In this document: one piece after another, positions 41,451-50,423 of the stretch
Numbering within the stretch: the first letter of the stretch is position 1
Layout of the letters: the number at the start of each line of letters is the position of its first letter
Assembly: GCF_001455965.1 (NCBI RefSeq)
Contig: NZ_LKKO01000001.1
Location: 1-64,000, forward strand
Direction of reading: 5' to 3'
Source: Methylobacterium sp. GXS13
GTDB taxonomy: Bacteria > Pseudomonadota > Alphaproteobacteria > Rhizobiales > Beijerinckiaceae
DNA length: 64,000 nucleotides
Program-made: the position numbers and the translations under genes
The notes under the pieces: generated by a model
The model's input: the letters and a program-made list of their open reading frames with translations, nothing else
Told to the model about the DNA's origin: nothing
Database searches by the model: none

Positions 41451-42005
41451 ATGCCTCGCCGTGCAGCGCTCGCACTCGCCCTCGGCATGACCGCTTGGAC
41501 CGGCATCGTGGCGGCGGCGGACGCCTCGGGCGAAGGCGCGCCGTTCGGCCTCGTCTGGGGGCCGGTGGACCGTATCGCGCCGCCGTCCATGGTTGACCGC
41601 GAGGCGAACCTGACCGGGCTGTTCTACTTCCATGACCGTCCGCTCGCATCGGGCCCGGACACCGCCGAGGTCATCCTCGTCGTCTGCCAGGAACAGGGCC
41701 TGCAGCAGGTGGTCTGGGTCGGTCGGCCGCTCGACGACGTCACCGCCGCTTCGGCGTGGGAGAGGATACGGCGGGAAGGCATGCGGCGTCACGGCGAGCC
41801 TCGGACGGGGCCGGGGGCGAACGTCCTGGAATGGCCGGAGGCGCGGACCACCCTGGCGATGCGCTTGGCGGCAGACGGCACCCGCACGCTGGTGATGACC
41901 GTTTCGGGCCCGCGGTTCGCGGCATGCTCGGACGTGCATCGCGCCGCCACCGGCCATCCGGCCGAGGCCCACGTCGCGGACCTCCTCGGCGCGACCGGAC
42001 CGTAA
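41451..42005 (+). CDS. Exported unknown protein after RND remnant
   Basis: A 184-residue protein with a signal peptide (MPRRAALALALGMTAWTGIVA) and a mainly beta domain. The sequence around GLVWGPVDRIAPP near residue 35 and VILVVCQEQGLQQVVWVGRP near 75 is well formed but not recognised. It starts 4 bases after the RND remnant, so it was probably part of that pump operon and may have outlived it. Confidence 0.6.
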   Translation: MPRRAALALALGMTAWTGIVAAADASGEGAPFGLVWGPVDRIAPPSMVDREANLTGLFYFHDRPLASGPDTAEVILVVCQEQGLQQVVWVGRPLDDVTAASAWERIRREGMRRHGEPRTGPGANVLEWPEARTTLAMRLAADGTRTLVMTVSGPRFAACSDVHRAATGHPAEAHVADLLGATGP

Positions 42006-42044
42006 GGGCGCCGTGTCGGGCATGCTGCATCCGACGATTGAAGC

Positions 42045-42061
42045 ATCCCCTCCAGGGGGAT
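42045..42061. promoter_or_regulatory. CsoR/RcnR-type operator
   Basis: ATCCCC-TCC-AGGGGGAT is a G-tract/C-tract inverted repeat, the form recognised by RcnR/CsoR-type repressors. It is placed immediately before the repressor coding region. Confidence 0.6.
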
Positions 42062-42063
42062 AG

Positions 42064-42339
42064 GATGACGGGATCGAACACGCCTCCCACCCTGACATCG
42101 TCAAGCGCCTGAAGCGCGCCCACGGCCACCTCGCCGGGGTCATCGCCATGATCGAGGAGGGGCGCCCCTGCGTGGAGCTCGCCCAGCAACTGCACGCCGT
42201 CGAGAGCGCCATCACGAACGCCAAGCGCGTCCTCATCGAGGACCACTTGGAGCACTGCCTCGCGGACGGCGTCGGACAGGGAGGCAAGTCCGCCAAGGAC
42301 GCCCTCGCCGAGTTCAAGCTGCTCGCGAAATACCTGTGA
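42064..42339 (+). CDS. CsoR/RcnR/FrmR-family metal-responsive repressor (start unclear)
   Basis: The full family sequence is visible: SHPDIVKRLKRAHGHLAGVI, MIEEGRPCVELAQQLHAVES and AKRVLIEDHLEHCL, with the conserved His and two Cys typical of RcnR or FrmR-like sensors. The reading frame is open from 42064 but the first in-frame ATG is at 42148, which would delete the DNA-binding first helix. An ATG at 42065 is one base out of frame. Either a single-base deletion or a non-standard start codon is likely. It is followed by the nickel exporter after 10 bases. Confidence 0.75.
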   Translation, partial: DDGIEHASHPDIVKRLKRAHGHLAGVIAMIEEGRPCVELAQQLHAVESAITNAKRVLIEDHLEHCLADGVGQGGKSAKDALAEFKLLAKYL

Positions 42340-42349
42340 GGCGCGCCCG

Positions 42350-43681
42350 ATGCTGAGCGTCCTCGCCCACCGCACCTATCGGCACCTGTTCGCGGCCCAG
42401 GTCATCGCGCTGATCGGGACCGGCCTGCTCACGGTCGCCCTCGGCCTGCTGGCGTTCCGGATCGCCGGGGACCGGGCCGGGACGGTGCTGGGGACCGCGC
42501 TCGCCATCAAGATGGTGGCCTACGTGCTCGTCGCCCCCGTCGCCCAGGCCCTCACCGGCCGGCTGCCCCGCCGCGCGTTCCTGGTGGCCACCGACCTCGT
42601 CCGGGCCCGCATCGCGCTGCTCCTGCCCTTCGTCGACCAGGTCTGGCAGGTCTACGTCCTCGTCTTCGTGCTCCAGTCATGCTCGGCGGCCTTCACCCCG
42701 ACCTTCCAGGCCACGATCCCCGACATCATGCCGGACGAGCGGGACTACACCGGGGCCCTGTCGCTCTCGCGCCTCGCCTACGACCTGGAGAACCTGCTCA
42801 GCCCGACCCTGGCGGCCCTGCTCCTGACCGTCGTGCCCTACAACGCCCTGTTCGGCGGCACCGTCGCCGGTTTCCTGGGATCGGCGGCGCTCGTTGTCTC
42901 CGTGACCCTGCCCGCGGCCCGACCGGTCGACCGGCAAGGCGGCGTCTACGACCGGACGACACGCGGCCTGCGGATCTACCTGGCGACGCCACGTTTGCGC
43001 GGGTTGCTTGCCCTGAACCTCGCGGTCGCCGCGGCCGGGGCCATGGTCATCGTCAACACCGTGGTGATCGTCCAGGCCCTTCTCGGACGCCCCCAGGACG
43101 ACGTCGCCATCGCCCTCGGGTGCTTCGGAGCAGGCTCGATGACGGCAGCCCTGGTCCTGCCGCGGGTGCTCGACCGCCTCTCCGACCGCGGGGTCATGCT
43201 GCCGTCGGCGGCCTTCCTCGGCATCGTCCTCGTCGGGGTTGCGATCCTGACCCGGGGCGGGGCCATCGGCTGGCCCGTGCTGCTCGGGACCTGGCTCGCC
43301 CTCGGGATCGGTTACTCAGCGGCCCAGACCCCGACGGGACGCCTGTTACGCCGCTCGGCGAGCCCCCAGGACCGCCCGGCGGTGTTCGCCGCGCAGTTCG
43401 CCCTATCCCACGCGGCGTGGCTGGTGACATACCCGCTGGCGGGCTGGCTCGGCGCCGCCGCGGGGATGCCTGCGACCCTGGCGGCGCTCGGCGTCCTGAC
43501 CGTCGCGAGCGTCGCGGCGGCGGCCCTGCTCTGGCCCGCCTCCGATCCGGACGTCGTCGCGCATGCCCACGGAGACCTCGATCCGTCCCATCCCCATGTG
43601 CATGGGGCCGGCCACGGTCGGCATGCGCACGCCTTCGTCATCGACGACTTGCACCGGCAATGGCCGGCCAAGTTAGGCTGA
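42350..43681 (+). CDS. NreB-like MFS nickel/cobalt exporter with His-rich tail
   Basis: A 443-residue major facilitator protein with about 12 spans (LFAAQVIALIGTGLLTVALG near the start). Its C-terminal 45 residues are rich in His and Asp: SDPDVVAHAHGDLDPSHPHV, then HGRHAHAFVIDDLHRQWPA. This tail is typical of NreB-type nickel exporters, which bind the metal there. It follows the CsoR/RcnR-type repressor by 10 bases, giving a compact metal-response unit. A decayed copy of its C-terminus lies at 50424-50672. Confidence 0.85.
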   Translation: MLSVLAHRTYRHLFAAQVIALIGTGLLTVALGLLAFRIAGDRAGTVLGTALAIKMVAYVLVAPVAQALTGRLPRRAFLVATDLVRARIALLLPFVDQVWQVYVLVFVLQSCSAAFTPTFQATIPDIMPDERDYTGALSLSRLAYDLENLLSPTLAALLLTVVPYNALFGGTVAGFLGSAALVVSVTLPAARPVDRQGGVYDRTTRGLRIYLATPRLRGLLALNLAVAAAGAMVIVNTVVIVQALLGRPQDDVAIALGCFGAGSMTAALVLPRVLDRLSDRGVMLPSAAFLGIVLVGVAILTRGGAIGWPVLLGTWLALGIGYSAAQTPTGRLLRRSASPQDRPAVFAAQFALSHAAWLVTYPLAGWLGAAAGMPATLAALGVLTVASVAAAALLWPASDPDVVAHAHGDLDPSHPHVHGAGHGRHAHAFVIDDLHRQWPAKLG

Positions 43682-43931
43682 GAACCGCCCATCGAGGGAT
43701 GGAAGGGACAGAGCTTCGATGCCGTCGCCCATCGCGACGCCAGTGCGCCGGTCCATTCGGGTCCCGTGCCATGGTCCCGTCGGACGGGGATGCATCCGGC
43801 GAAGCGACGTTCAACACGACGCCCATCCGGCGTTCATCGAGAGTGGGCGTACCGGACATCGATCACCCGGCAGCCTATCGGAGCGCCTTCATGGCGTAAC
43901 CACGGCCGGTCATCCTCGAAGGAAACATGAC

Positions 43932-44369
43932 ATGAAGTCGCTTCTGGGATCCTGGCAGCTGTGGGCCCTGCTTTCGGCCGCCTTCGCGGCGCTGACCGCG
44001 ATCTTCGCCAAGGTCGGCGTCGAGAACGTCAATTCCGATTTCGCCACCTTCATCCGCACGGTCGTCATACTCTGCGCGCTCGGCGCGATCCTGGTGGGCA
44101 CCGGCCAGTGGCAGCCGGTAGGATCGGTCTCCGCCATGACCTACCTGTTCCTGGTCCTATCCGGCCTTGCGACCGGGGGATCATGGATCTGCTACTTCCG
44201 CGCCCTCAAACTCGGCGAGGCCAGCCGCGTGGCGCCGGTCGACAAGCTCAGCGTCGTGCTGGTGGCCATTTTCGGGGTTATCTTCCTCGGCGAACGGCTG
44301 TCAGCACCGAACTGGCTCGGCGTCGCGTTCATCGCCGCCGGGGCGGTGCTCGTGGCCTATCGGGGCTGA
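43932..44369 (+). CDS. Single-EamA-domain membrane protein (DMT half-transporter)
   Basis: A 145-residue protein of about five spans: LLSAAFAALTAIFAKVG near the start, LATGGSWICYFRALKLGEAS near 75 and VVLVAIFGVIFLGERLS near 105. The GEASRVAPVDKLS and FLGE segments are the usual EamA motifs. One EamA unit implies it works as a dimer or with another subunit. Transport substrate is not known. It starts after a gap of 250 bases from nreB. Confidence 0.82.
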   Translation: MKSLLGSWQLWALLSAAFAALTAIFAKVGVENVNSDFATFIRTVVILCALGAILVGTGQWQPVGSVSAMTYLFLVLSGLATGGSWICYFRALKLGEASRVAPVDKLSVVLVAIFGVIFLGERLSAPNWLGVAFIAAGAVLVAYRG

Positions 44370-44440
44370 AGCCCCAGGGAGGGAAGCGTCTTCGTTCCAT
44401 TCATGACGAAGGCTCGCAGGGAAGCCGACCGGACCGAACG

Positions 44441-45100
44441 ATGCGCGTGCTGTTGATCGAGGACGACCGGATGATCGGCGAAGGGCTTTCGCACGGCCTC
44501 GCGGCGGAAGGCTATTCCGTCGATTGGGTTCGCGACGGCAAGGCGGCCGAGACCGCCCTGCGCAACGGCGGCCATGCACTCGTCCTGCTCGACCTCGGCT
44601 TGCCGGGCGGGGACGGCCTCCGGGTCCTCCGGTCCGTCCGGGCGGCGGGCATCGACACGCCAGTGCTCATCGTCACGGCTCGGGATGGCCTCGACAGCCG
44701 CATCGCCGGCCTTGACCTCGGCGCGGACGACTACTTGGTGAAGCCGTTCGAGATGCGCGAGTTGCTGGCGCGTATGCGGGCCATCCTCCGGCGCCGGGCG
44801 GGCCGGGCGAGCGCCCGGCTCGTCGCCGCCGACACCGAGCTCGATACCGAGACCCACGCCCTGTCCCACGCCGGAACCGTCGCGGTGCTCTCCGCCCGCG
44901 AGTACGCCCTCATGCATGCCCTGATGGAGCGCCCGGGCCGCATCCTGTCGCGAGGCCAGATCGAGGAACGCATCTACGGATGGGGCGAGGAGGTCGAAAG
45001 CAACGCCATCGACGCCATCATCCTCACGATCCGCCGCAAAGTCGGCAAGGGCGCCGTCCTCAACGTCCGTGGCGCCGGCTGGATGGTGCCCAAGTCATGA
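44441..45100 (+). CDS. OmpR-family response regulator (second two-component system)
   Basis: A 219-residue protein. The receiver has LLIEDDRMIGEGL at the start, the phospho-acceptor Asp in LVLLDLGLPGGDG near residue 51, and LVKPFEMRELL near 102. The output winged helix ends IIRRKVGKGAVLNVRGAGW-like. It overlaps the kinase gene by four bases (ATGA). The direct repeat CTCATT-N5-CTCATT at 46416-46432, after the pair, is a candidate target, which would put the COG4705 genes under its control. Confidence 0.9.
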   Translation: MRVLLIEDDRMIGEGLSHGLAAEGYSVDWVRDGKAAETALRNGGHALVLLDLGLPGGDGLRVLRSVRAAGIDTPVLIVTARDGLDSRIAGLDLGADDYLVKPFEMRELLARMRAILRRRAGRASARLVAADTELDTETHALSHAGTVAVLSAREYALMHALMERPGRILSRGQIEERIYGWGEEVESNAIDAIILTIRRKVGKGAVLNVRGAGWMVPKS

Positions 45101-46386
45101 GGGCCGTCTCCCTGCGCCGGACCGCGCTCGGGTGGATGACCACCCTCCTCGCCGGCATCGGCCTCGCTGCCATGCTCACGGCCTATGTCCTTGCACGGGG
45201 CGAAGCGGCCGACTTCCTCGACGGGCAGTTGCGGCAGGTCGCCCTCAACGCCGGTCCCGGGCTACCGGACGCCGATGCGGACGCCCCACCGGCCGCCGAC
45301 CAGGATCCGGAGGACCAGCTCGCCGTCACGATATGGAGGGATGGGCAGCTCCTGCGCAGCGACCGCGGCGTCGACGTGAACCGGCCCGAGCGCACCGGCT
45401 ACGCCGACGTCGTCATGGGCGGGGAAACCTGGCGCACCTACGCGACTGCCAACGGCACGACGATGGTCCGTGTCGCGCAGCGCGAGGTGCTCAGGACCGA
45501 ATTCGCGCGGCACGCGGCGCTCGGGGCGTTGGCCCCCTTGCTGCTCCTGATCCCGCTGTCGTGGATCGTCGTCGGATGGGCGATGGACCGGGTCCTCGGG
45601 CGGCTCGACCATCTGGTGCAGGATCTGGCGGGACGGGGCGCAACGGCGAACGGCCCGCTTCCCGCTCTCGGCGTCCCGGCGGAGGTCGCGCCGCTGGTCG
45701 AGGCCATGAACGGCCTGATCCTGCGCCTGCAGGCCGCGCTCGACGCCCGGAAGCGGTTCGTCGCCGACGCGGCGCACGAGCTGCGCACGCCGCTCGCCGC
45801 GATGCAGATCCAGCTAGGCGCCCTCGACGGGGGGCAGGACGACCGACGCATGGCGCTCGCGGAGGGGATCGCTCGCGCGAGCCGATTGGTGGATCAGCTG
45901 CTCCGCCTCGCCCGCCTCGACGACGACATGGCGGATAGTCGTGAGGCCGTGGACCTCGGACAGGTGCTGCTGGACTGCGTCGCCGACCATGTCGTGGTCG
46001 CGCAAGGCAAGGATGTCGATCTCGGCGTGGAGATCACGGCGCCTGCGCGTATCCTCGCCGTCGAGGACGAGCTCACGACCCTTTTCGGCAACCTTATCGA
46101 CAACGCCCTGCGCTACACCCCGGCGGGAGGACAGGTCGACGTGACGCTCGGGCTCCAGGACGGCGAGGCCGGCGGCACGGAGCGCGATACCGGCTGCGGC
46201 CTGCCGCCGGGCAGCGCATCGCGCCTCTTCGACCGCTTCTTCCGGGCCGCGCCGCTGGGAATCGAGGGAACCGGCCTCGGGCTCGCCATCGCCCGCCGTG
46301 CCGCGGAGCGAAACGGCTTGAGCCTCACGATCGAGAACCGTCGCGACGGGCGAGGTGTGCTCGCGCAGGTCCGTCCGCGGGCCTGA
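45097..46386 (+). CDS. Sensor histidine kinase (second two-component system)
   Basis: A 429-residue protein: a membrane span (TTLLAGIGLAAMLTAYVLA), a periplasmic region to about residue 140, a second span (ALGALAPLLLLIPLSWIVVG), a HAMP-like linker, HisKA with ADAAHELRTPLAAMQ (His near 228), and HATPase with NLIDNALRY and GTGLGLAIARR. The G1 region reads RDTGCGLPPGS instead of the usual DxGxGI and seems shortened by several residues, so ATP binding may be atypical. It is translationally coupled to the response regulator. Confidence 0.88.
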   Translation: MRAVSLRRTALGWMTTLLAGIGLAAMLTAYVLARGEAADFLDGQLRQVALNAGPGLPDADADAPPAADQDPEDQLAVTIWRDGQLLRSDRGVDVNRPERTGYADVVMGGETWRTYATANGTTMVRVAQREVLRTEFARHAALGALAPLLLLIPLSWIVVGWAMDRVLGRLDHLVQDLAGRGATANGPLPALGVPAEVAPLVEAMNGLILRLQAALDARKRFVADAAHELRTPLAAMQIQLGALDGGQDDRRMALAEGIARASRLVDQLLRLARLDDDMADSREAVDLGQVLLDCVADHVVVAQGKDVDLGVEITAPARILAVEDELTTLFGNLIDNALRYTPAGGQVDVTLGLQDGEAGGTERDTGCGLPPGSASRLFDRFFRAAPLGIEGTGLGLAIARRAAERNGLSLTIENRRDGRGVLAQVRPRA

Positions 46387-46415
46387 GGACTTCCCCGCGC
46401 TGCCCCGGGCCAACG

Positions 46416-46435
46416 CTCATTCTGCCCTCATTCTG
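46416..46435. promoter_or_regulatory. 11-base direct repeat, candidate response-regulator site
   Basis: CTCATTCTG occurs twice with 11-base periodicity (46416-46424 and 46427-46435), giving CTCATT-N5-CTCATT. The spacing equals one helical turn, as in OmpR-family binding sites. It lies between the two-component genes and the first COG4705 gene. Confidence 0.5.
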
Positions 46436-46478
46436 GCCGGCTATCACGCACCCCGGACGATGAGGACGGGAGACGGGA

Positions 46479-47252
46479 ATGAGCGGGATACGGGGCCAGG
46501 TCCTGAACAAGGTCCCGGAGGTCACCGCGGCCTTCTGGGCCATCAAGCTCCTCTCGACGACGGTCGGCGAGACCGGCGCGGACCATCTCGCCGTCAACGC
46601 GGGCCTCGGCGCGGCGACCACGACCGCGATCACGGCCGTCCTCCTCGCCGGGGCCCTCGCCCTGCAGATGCGTCAGCGGCGCTACGTGCCCTGGATCTAC
46701 TGGCTGACGGTGGTGCTCGTCAGCGTGGTCGGCACGCAGGTCACCGACATCCTGACGGACAAGCTCGGCGTCAGCCTCTTCGTGAGCACGGGCGTGTTCG
46801 CATGCGCCCTGGCGGCGGTGTTCGCCGCCTGGTTCGCGACCGAGGGGACCCTCTCGATCCATGCCATCGTCACCCGCAGGCGCGAGGGGTTCTACTGGCT
46901 CGCCATCCTCCTGACCTTCGCGCTCGGCACGGCGGCGGGCGACCTCGCCACGGAAGCGCTCGGCCTCGGGTTCAATCTCGGCGTCCTCATCTTCGGCACG
47001 GTCCTGGCCGCCCTTGCGCTCGCCCGGGGCGTCGGCGCGAACCCGGTCTTGACCTTCTGGCTCGCCTACATCGTCACGCGGCCTCTCGGCGCGTCCTTGG
47101 GCGATCTTCTCTCGCAGGCCCGGGAGTACGGAGGGCTCGGGTTCGGCACGGCCCAAACCAGCCTCGTCTTCCTCGCAGTCATCGTCGCCCTCGTGGCCAC
47201 CCTGAGCCTGGTCCCACCGACTCGCGAGCCCGAGGGACGGCGCGGGGCCTGA
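46479..47252 (+). CDS. COG4705-type membrane protein, first copy
   Basis: A 257-residue integral membrane protein of about eight spans. Four internal units repeat a pattern of an aromatic-Trp start, a helix, then G-x-x-x-x-D: AFWAIKLLSTTVGETGAD, YWLTVVLVSVVGTQVTD, FYWLAILLTFALGTAAGD and FWLAYIVTRPLGASLGD. COG4705 proteins are uncharacterised. The four-fold layout suggests a symmetric channel or transporter built by duplication. It is the first of three paralogues; a small exported protein lies between copies one and two. Confidence 0.75.
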   Translation: MSGIRGQVLNKVPEVTAAFWAIKLLSTTVGETGADHLAVNAGLGAATTTAITAVLLAGALALQMRQRRYVPWIYWLTVVLVSVVGTQVTDILTDKLGVSLFVSTGVFACALAAVFAAWFATEGTLSIHAIVTRRREGFYWLAILLTFALGTAAGDLATEALGLGFNLGVLIFGTVLAALALARGVGANPVLTFWLAYIVTRPLGASLGDLLSQAREYGGLGFGTAQTSLVFLAVIVALVATLSLVPPTREPEGRRGA

Positions 47253-47326
47253 GTTTCTCCCGCCACGCGGTCCGACCGCCCCTTCTTCCCCCCTGACCTG
47301 ACACCGCACGAGCCGGAGCGAAGACC

Positions 47327-47731
47327 ATGAGAACCGTAATCCTCGCCGCGGTGGTCGCCGTGATCATCGGGGGTACCGCCGCACCCCTCGTCCTGCTGGC
47401 GGTGCAGGACAGCGCCGGTGCGGCACCGTCGACCTTTTCCCGGTCGAGTCTCGGCGACCTCTCCAAATTCCGGACGATCGTCGTCGATGTAAAGGCTCTT
47501 GCCGACCGGGGCGACCTTCCGGCCGCGAAGGCGCGCATCAAGGACCTCGAATTGTCCTGGGACGGGGCCGAGGCCGGCCTGAAGCCGCGCGCCGCCGCCG
47601 ATTGGCACATCGTGGACAAAGCCATCGACGGCGCCCTCGAAGCGCTGCGGGCGTCGCCCCCCGAGCCGGCCGCCTGCCATCGTGCGGTCGACGAGCTCCT
47701 CGCGGTCTTCGACCGAATGCAGGCCGCCTGA
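47327..47731 (+). CDS. Small exported unknown protein between COG4705 copies
   Basis: A 134-residue protein with an N-terminal span or signal (TVILAAVVAVIIGGTAAPLV) and a helical domain (FRTIVVDVKALADRGDLPAA, ARIKDLELSWDGAEAGL). Families with this appearance bind in the periplasm, but none is recognised. Being inserted between COG4705 genes, it may serve as their accessory or sensor. Confidence 0.6.
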   Translation: MRTVILAAVVAVIIGGTAAPLVLLAVQDSAGAAPSTFSRSSLGDLSKFRTIVVDVKALADRGDLPAAKARIKDLELSWDGAEAGLKPRAAADWHIVDKAIDGALEALRASPPEPAACHRAVDELLAVFDRMQAA

Positions 47732-47762
47732 ACCGCCCCCGGCCCCACACAAGGCATTGCCA

Positions 47763-48545
47763 ATGCAAAGCACAGAGCGACCCGCCCCTATGGAACCCGG
47801 CAAGGTGCCGGAAGCCACCGCCGGGTTCTGGGCGATCAAGATCGTGGCGACCACGCTGGGAGAGGTCGGCGGCAACGCCGTCGCCCTGACGCTCGGCCTG
47901 GGTTATCTCGCGGGTACGGCGATCTTCGGGACCTTGCTCGCCGTGCTGCTCGCCGCGCAGATCCGGGCATCCCGCTTCCATCCCATCCTGTACTGGGCCG
48001 TCATCACCGCGACGACGCTCGCGGGCACGACGCTCGCGGACTTCTGCGACCGCTCCCTCGGCATCGGCTATCTCGGCGGATCGCTGATCCTCCTCGCATC
48101 GGTCGTCGCGACCCTCCTGCTCTGGAAGCGTACCCTCGGCACTGTTGCCGTGGAGTCGGTGCGAACCCCGCGGGCCGAAGGGTTCTACTGGGCCACGATC
48201 ATGTTCTCGCAGACGCTCGGCACCGCGCTGGGCGATTGGATGGCCGACGGCACGGGCCTTGGGTACAACGGCAGTGCGCTCCTCATCGTCCTCGCGCTCG
48301 CCGTCGTGACGGCCATCCATCTCCGGACGCGCGTATCCCGGCCGCTGCTGTTCTGGACCGCCTTCATCCTGACGCGGCCACTCGGCGCCACCCTTGCCAA
48401 CTCGCTCGACAAGCCCGCGGCATCGGGCGGCCTGGGCATGAACGACATCACGATCTCCGGGGTGTTGGCGCTCGCCATGGTCGCACTCGTGCTCCTCATC
48501 CCGCAGCGTGCTGGCCGCCATGTGGTCGGCGTCGATGCCGCCTGA
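47763..48545 (+). CDS. COG4705-type membrane protein, second copy
   Basis: A 260-residue protein with the same four units: GFWAIKIVATTLGEVGGN, YWAVITATTLAGTTLAD, FYWATIMFSQTLGTALGD and FWTAFILTRPLGATLAN, each followed by GLGY-x-G in three of the four. It is more similar to the third copy than to the first, so the last duplication probably gave copies two and three. A GCATTG-C-CAATGC palindrome overlaps its start codon (47754-47766). Confidence 0.78.
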   Translation: MQSTERPAPMEPGKVPEATAGFWAIKIVATTLGEVGGNAVALTLGLGYLAGTAIFGTLLAVLLAAQIRASRFHPILYWAVITATTLAGTTLADFCDRSLGIGYLGGSLILLASVVATLLLWKRTLGTVAVESVRTPRAEGFYWATIMFSQTLGTALGDWMADGTGLGYNGSALLIVLALAVVTAIHLRTRVSRPLLFWTAFILTRPLGATLANSLDKPAASGGLGMNDITISGVLALAMVALVLLIPQRAGRHVVGVDAA

Positions 48546-48575
48546 GGTTTCCCTCCATCCGCAGGATACAGCCCG

Positions 48576-49352
48576 ATGAACGACACCCTCGAACGCACCT
48601 TGAGCAAGGTCCCGGAGGTAACTCTCGGCTTCTGGATCATCAAGATCCTGGCCACCACGCTCGGCGAGACCGGCGGCGATACCGTCACCATGACATTCGA
48701 CTGGGGCTACCTCGCCGGCACCGTCCTGTTCGCAGCGTTGCTGCTCGGCCTCGTGGTCGCCCAGGTCATGGCGAAGCGGTTCAACCCGGTCCTCTACTGG
48801 TCAACCATCGTCGCATCGACCACCTTCGGCACCACCATGGCGGATCTCGCCGACCGTTCGCTCGGCATCGGATACACTGGCGGTTCGGCCCTGCTCCTCG
48901 CCTGCCTCGCGACGGTGCTCTGGCTCTGGTACAGGTCGGAGGGCACCGTGTCGGTGGACACGGTCTCGACCCCCCGGGTCGAGGCGTTCTACTGGGGAGC
49001 CATCACGTTCTCCCAGACGCTGGGGACGGCGCTCGGCGATTGGCTCGCGGACACTGGTGGGCTCGGCTACCAGGGCGGGGCCCTCGTGTTCGCCGCCGCC
49101 CTCGCGGTCGTCATCGTGCTGTACTACCGGACCTCGGCTTCGCGTGTCGCGCTGTTCTGGGCGGCCTTCATCCTGACGCGGCCGCTCGGTGCCATGGTGG
49201 GCGACTTCCTCGACAAGCCGGCCGCCGCCGGGGGACTGGACCTGAGCCGGCCACTCGCCTCCGCCGTCATCGCGGCCTTCATCGTCGCCCTCATCGTCCT
49301 GCTGCCCCAGAGGGCCGGACGGCATCCAGGGTCTGGCGCGACCGCGTCCTGA
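48576..49352 (+). CDS. COG4705-type membrane protein, third copy
   Basis: A 258-residue protein with the units GFWIIKILATTLGETGGD, YWSTIVASTTFGTTMAD, FYWGAITFSQTLGTALGD and FWAAFILTRPLGAMVGD. It follows copy two by 30 bases, so the two form one transcript. The conserved acidic and glycine residues are in the same places in all three proteins. Function unknown; substrate likely small because the repeats are short and compact. Confidence 0.78.
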   Translation: MNDTLERTLSKVPEVTLGFWIIKILATTLGETGGDTVTMTFDWGYLAGTVLFAALLLGLVVAQVMAKRFNPVLYWSTIVASTTFGTTMADLADRSLGIGYTGGSALLLACLATVLWLWYRSEGTVSVDTVSTPRVEAFYWGAITFSQTLGTALGDWLADTGGLGYQGGALVFAAALAVVIVLYYRTSASRVALFWAAFILTRPLGAMVGDFLDKPAAAGGLDLSRPLASAVIAAFIVALIVLLPQRAGRHPGSGATAS

Positions 49353-49631
49353 TAACCGGCGCCGCGACCCTGCATCGCGATGCATCGCCGACACGCGAAC
49401 GACGAGGTGCGACGGGGCGGCGGCGGTTGACGCGACGAACGGAGGGTCCGGCCCCGATCCGCATGGCATGCGGGAGCGCCCTCATCGCGGCCGTCCGGTG
49501 CCGCGCGTCGGGCTTGCCCTCGCCCTCGGTGGGTTCTGCGCGCCCGGTGACGGAACGGGGTCGCCGCACCCCGGCATCGCCGCCGTGCCACATAGAACGA
49601 TGCGACCCCCTTCCACCAGGAACCAGGACCG
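49353..49631. other. Intergenic stretch before PAP2 gene
   Basis: About 280 bases without a gene; probably holds the PAP2 promoter. Nothing else was recognised. Confidence 0.3.
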
Positions 49632-50366
49632 ATGAACCAAGTCGCACCTCACGCCCAAGCGGCCGACGTCGCGCGTCTCGGCAGGAGGGAGATAGGCCTC
49701 GTCGCGTCGCTGTTCTGCGTGGCCGCCCTCATCCTCGGCTTTGGCATGCTCGCCGAGGAAGTCATGGAGGGCGACACGTCGGCCTTCGACACCCGCATCG
49801 CCCGCTTCTTCCACCCCGTCGGCGCCACGGATGCGATAGGCCCGGCCTGGCTTCAAGAGATGGCCCGCGACGTGACCGCGTTGGGCAGCATGGTCGTGCT
49901 CTGCTTCCTTCTGGCGAGCGTGGTCGGCTACCTGCTGCTGATCCGGAAGCGCGGGGCCGCCGTCCTGCTGGTGGGCTCGATCCTCGGAGGAACGGTCGTC
50001 AGCTTTGGGCTGAAGCTATTATTCAGCCGGCCGCGACCGGACATCCCTGACGGAATCCGGGTCTTCTCCTCCAGCTTCCCCAGCAGCCATGCCATGCTTT
50101 CCGCGGTGACCTTCCTGACGCTCGGTGCGCTCATGACGCGCGTCGCCGCGAACGTTCGCCTGAAGGCGTACTTCACGGGATGCGCGGTCTTCCTCTCGGT
50201 CGTGGTCGGGCTGAGCCGGGTCTACCTCGGGGTGCATTACGCCACCGACGTGCTTGCGGGTTGGTGCGTGGGATCCGCTTGGGCGGCGCTTTGCTGGATC
50301 GTGGCCCTTTGGCTCCAGCGTCGTGGGCAGGTCGAGAAGACCGGTCTGGCGGAAGGCGGCCGGTAG
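49632..50366 (+). CDS. PAP2-family membrane phosphatase
   Basis: A 244-residue membrane protein with about six spans. The acid phosphatase signature is KLLFSRPRP near residue 130, SSFPSSHAM near 150 and SRVYLGVHYATDV near 198. It would dephosphorylate a lipid phosphate such as undecaprenyl diphosphate or phosphatidic acid at the periplasmic face. It follows the COG4705 group in the same direction after about 280 bases. Confidence 0.9.
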   Translation: MNQVAPHAQAADVARLGRREIGLVASLFCVAALILGFGMLAEEVMEGDTSAFDTRIARFFHPVGATDAIGPAWLQEMARDVTALGSMVVLCFLLASVVGYLLLIRKRGAAVLLVGSILGGTVVSFGLKLLFSRPRPDIPDGIRVFSSSFPSSHAMLSAVTFLTLGALMTRVAANVRLKAYFTGCAVFLSVVVGLSRVYLGVHYATDVLAGWCVGSAWAALCWIVALWLQRRGQVEKTGLAEGGR

Positions 50367-50423
50367 GCATCTGGGTGCGATACATCGTTCACGCTGGCTG
50401 AGAGGAGCGACATCGCAGCCGCG

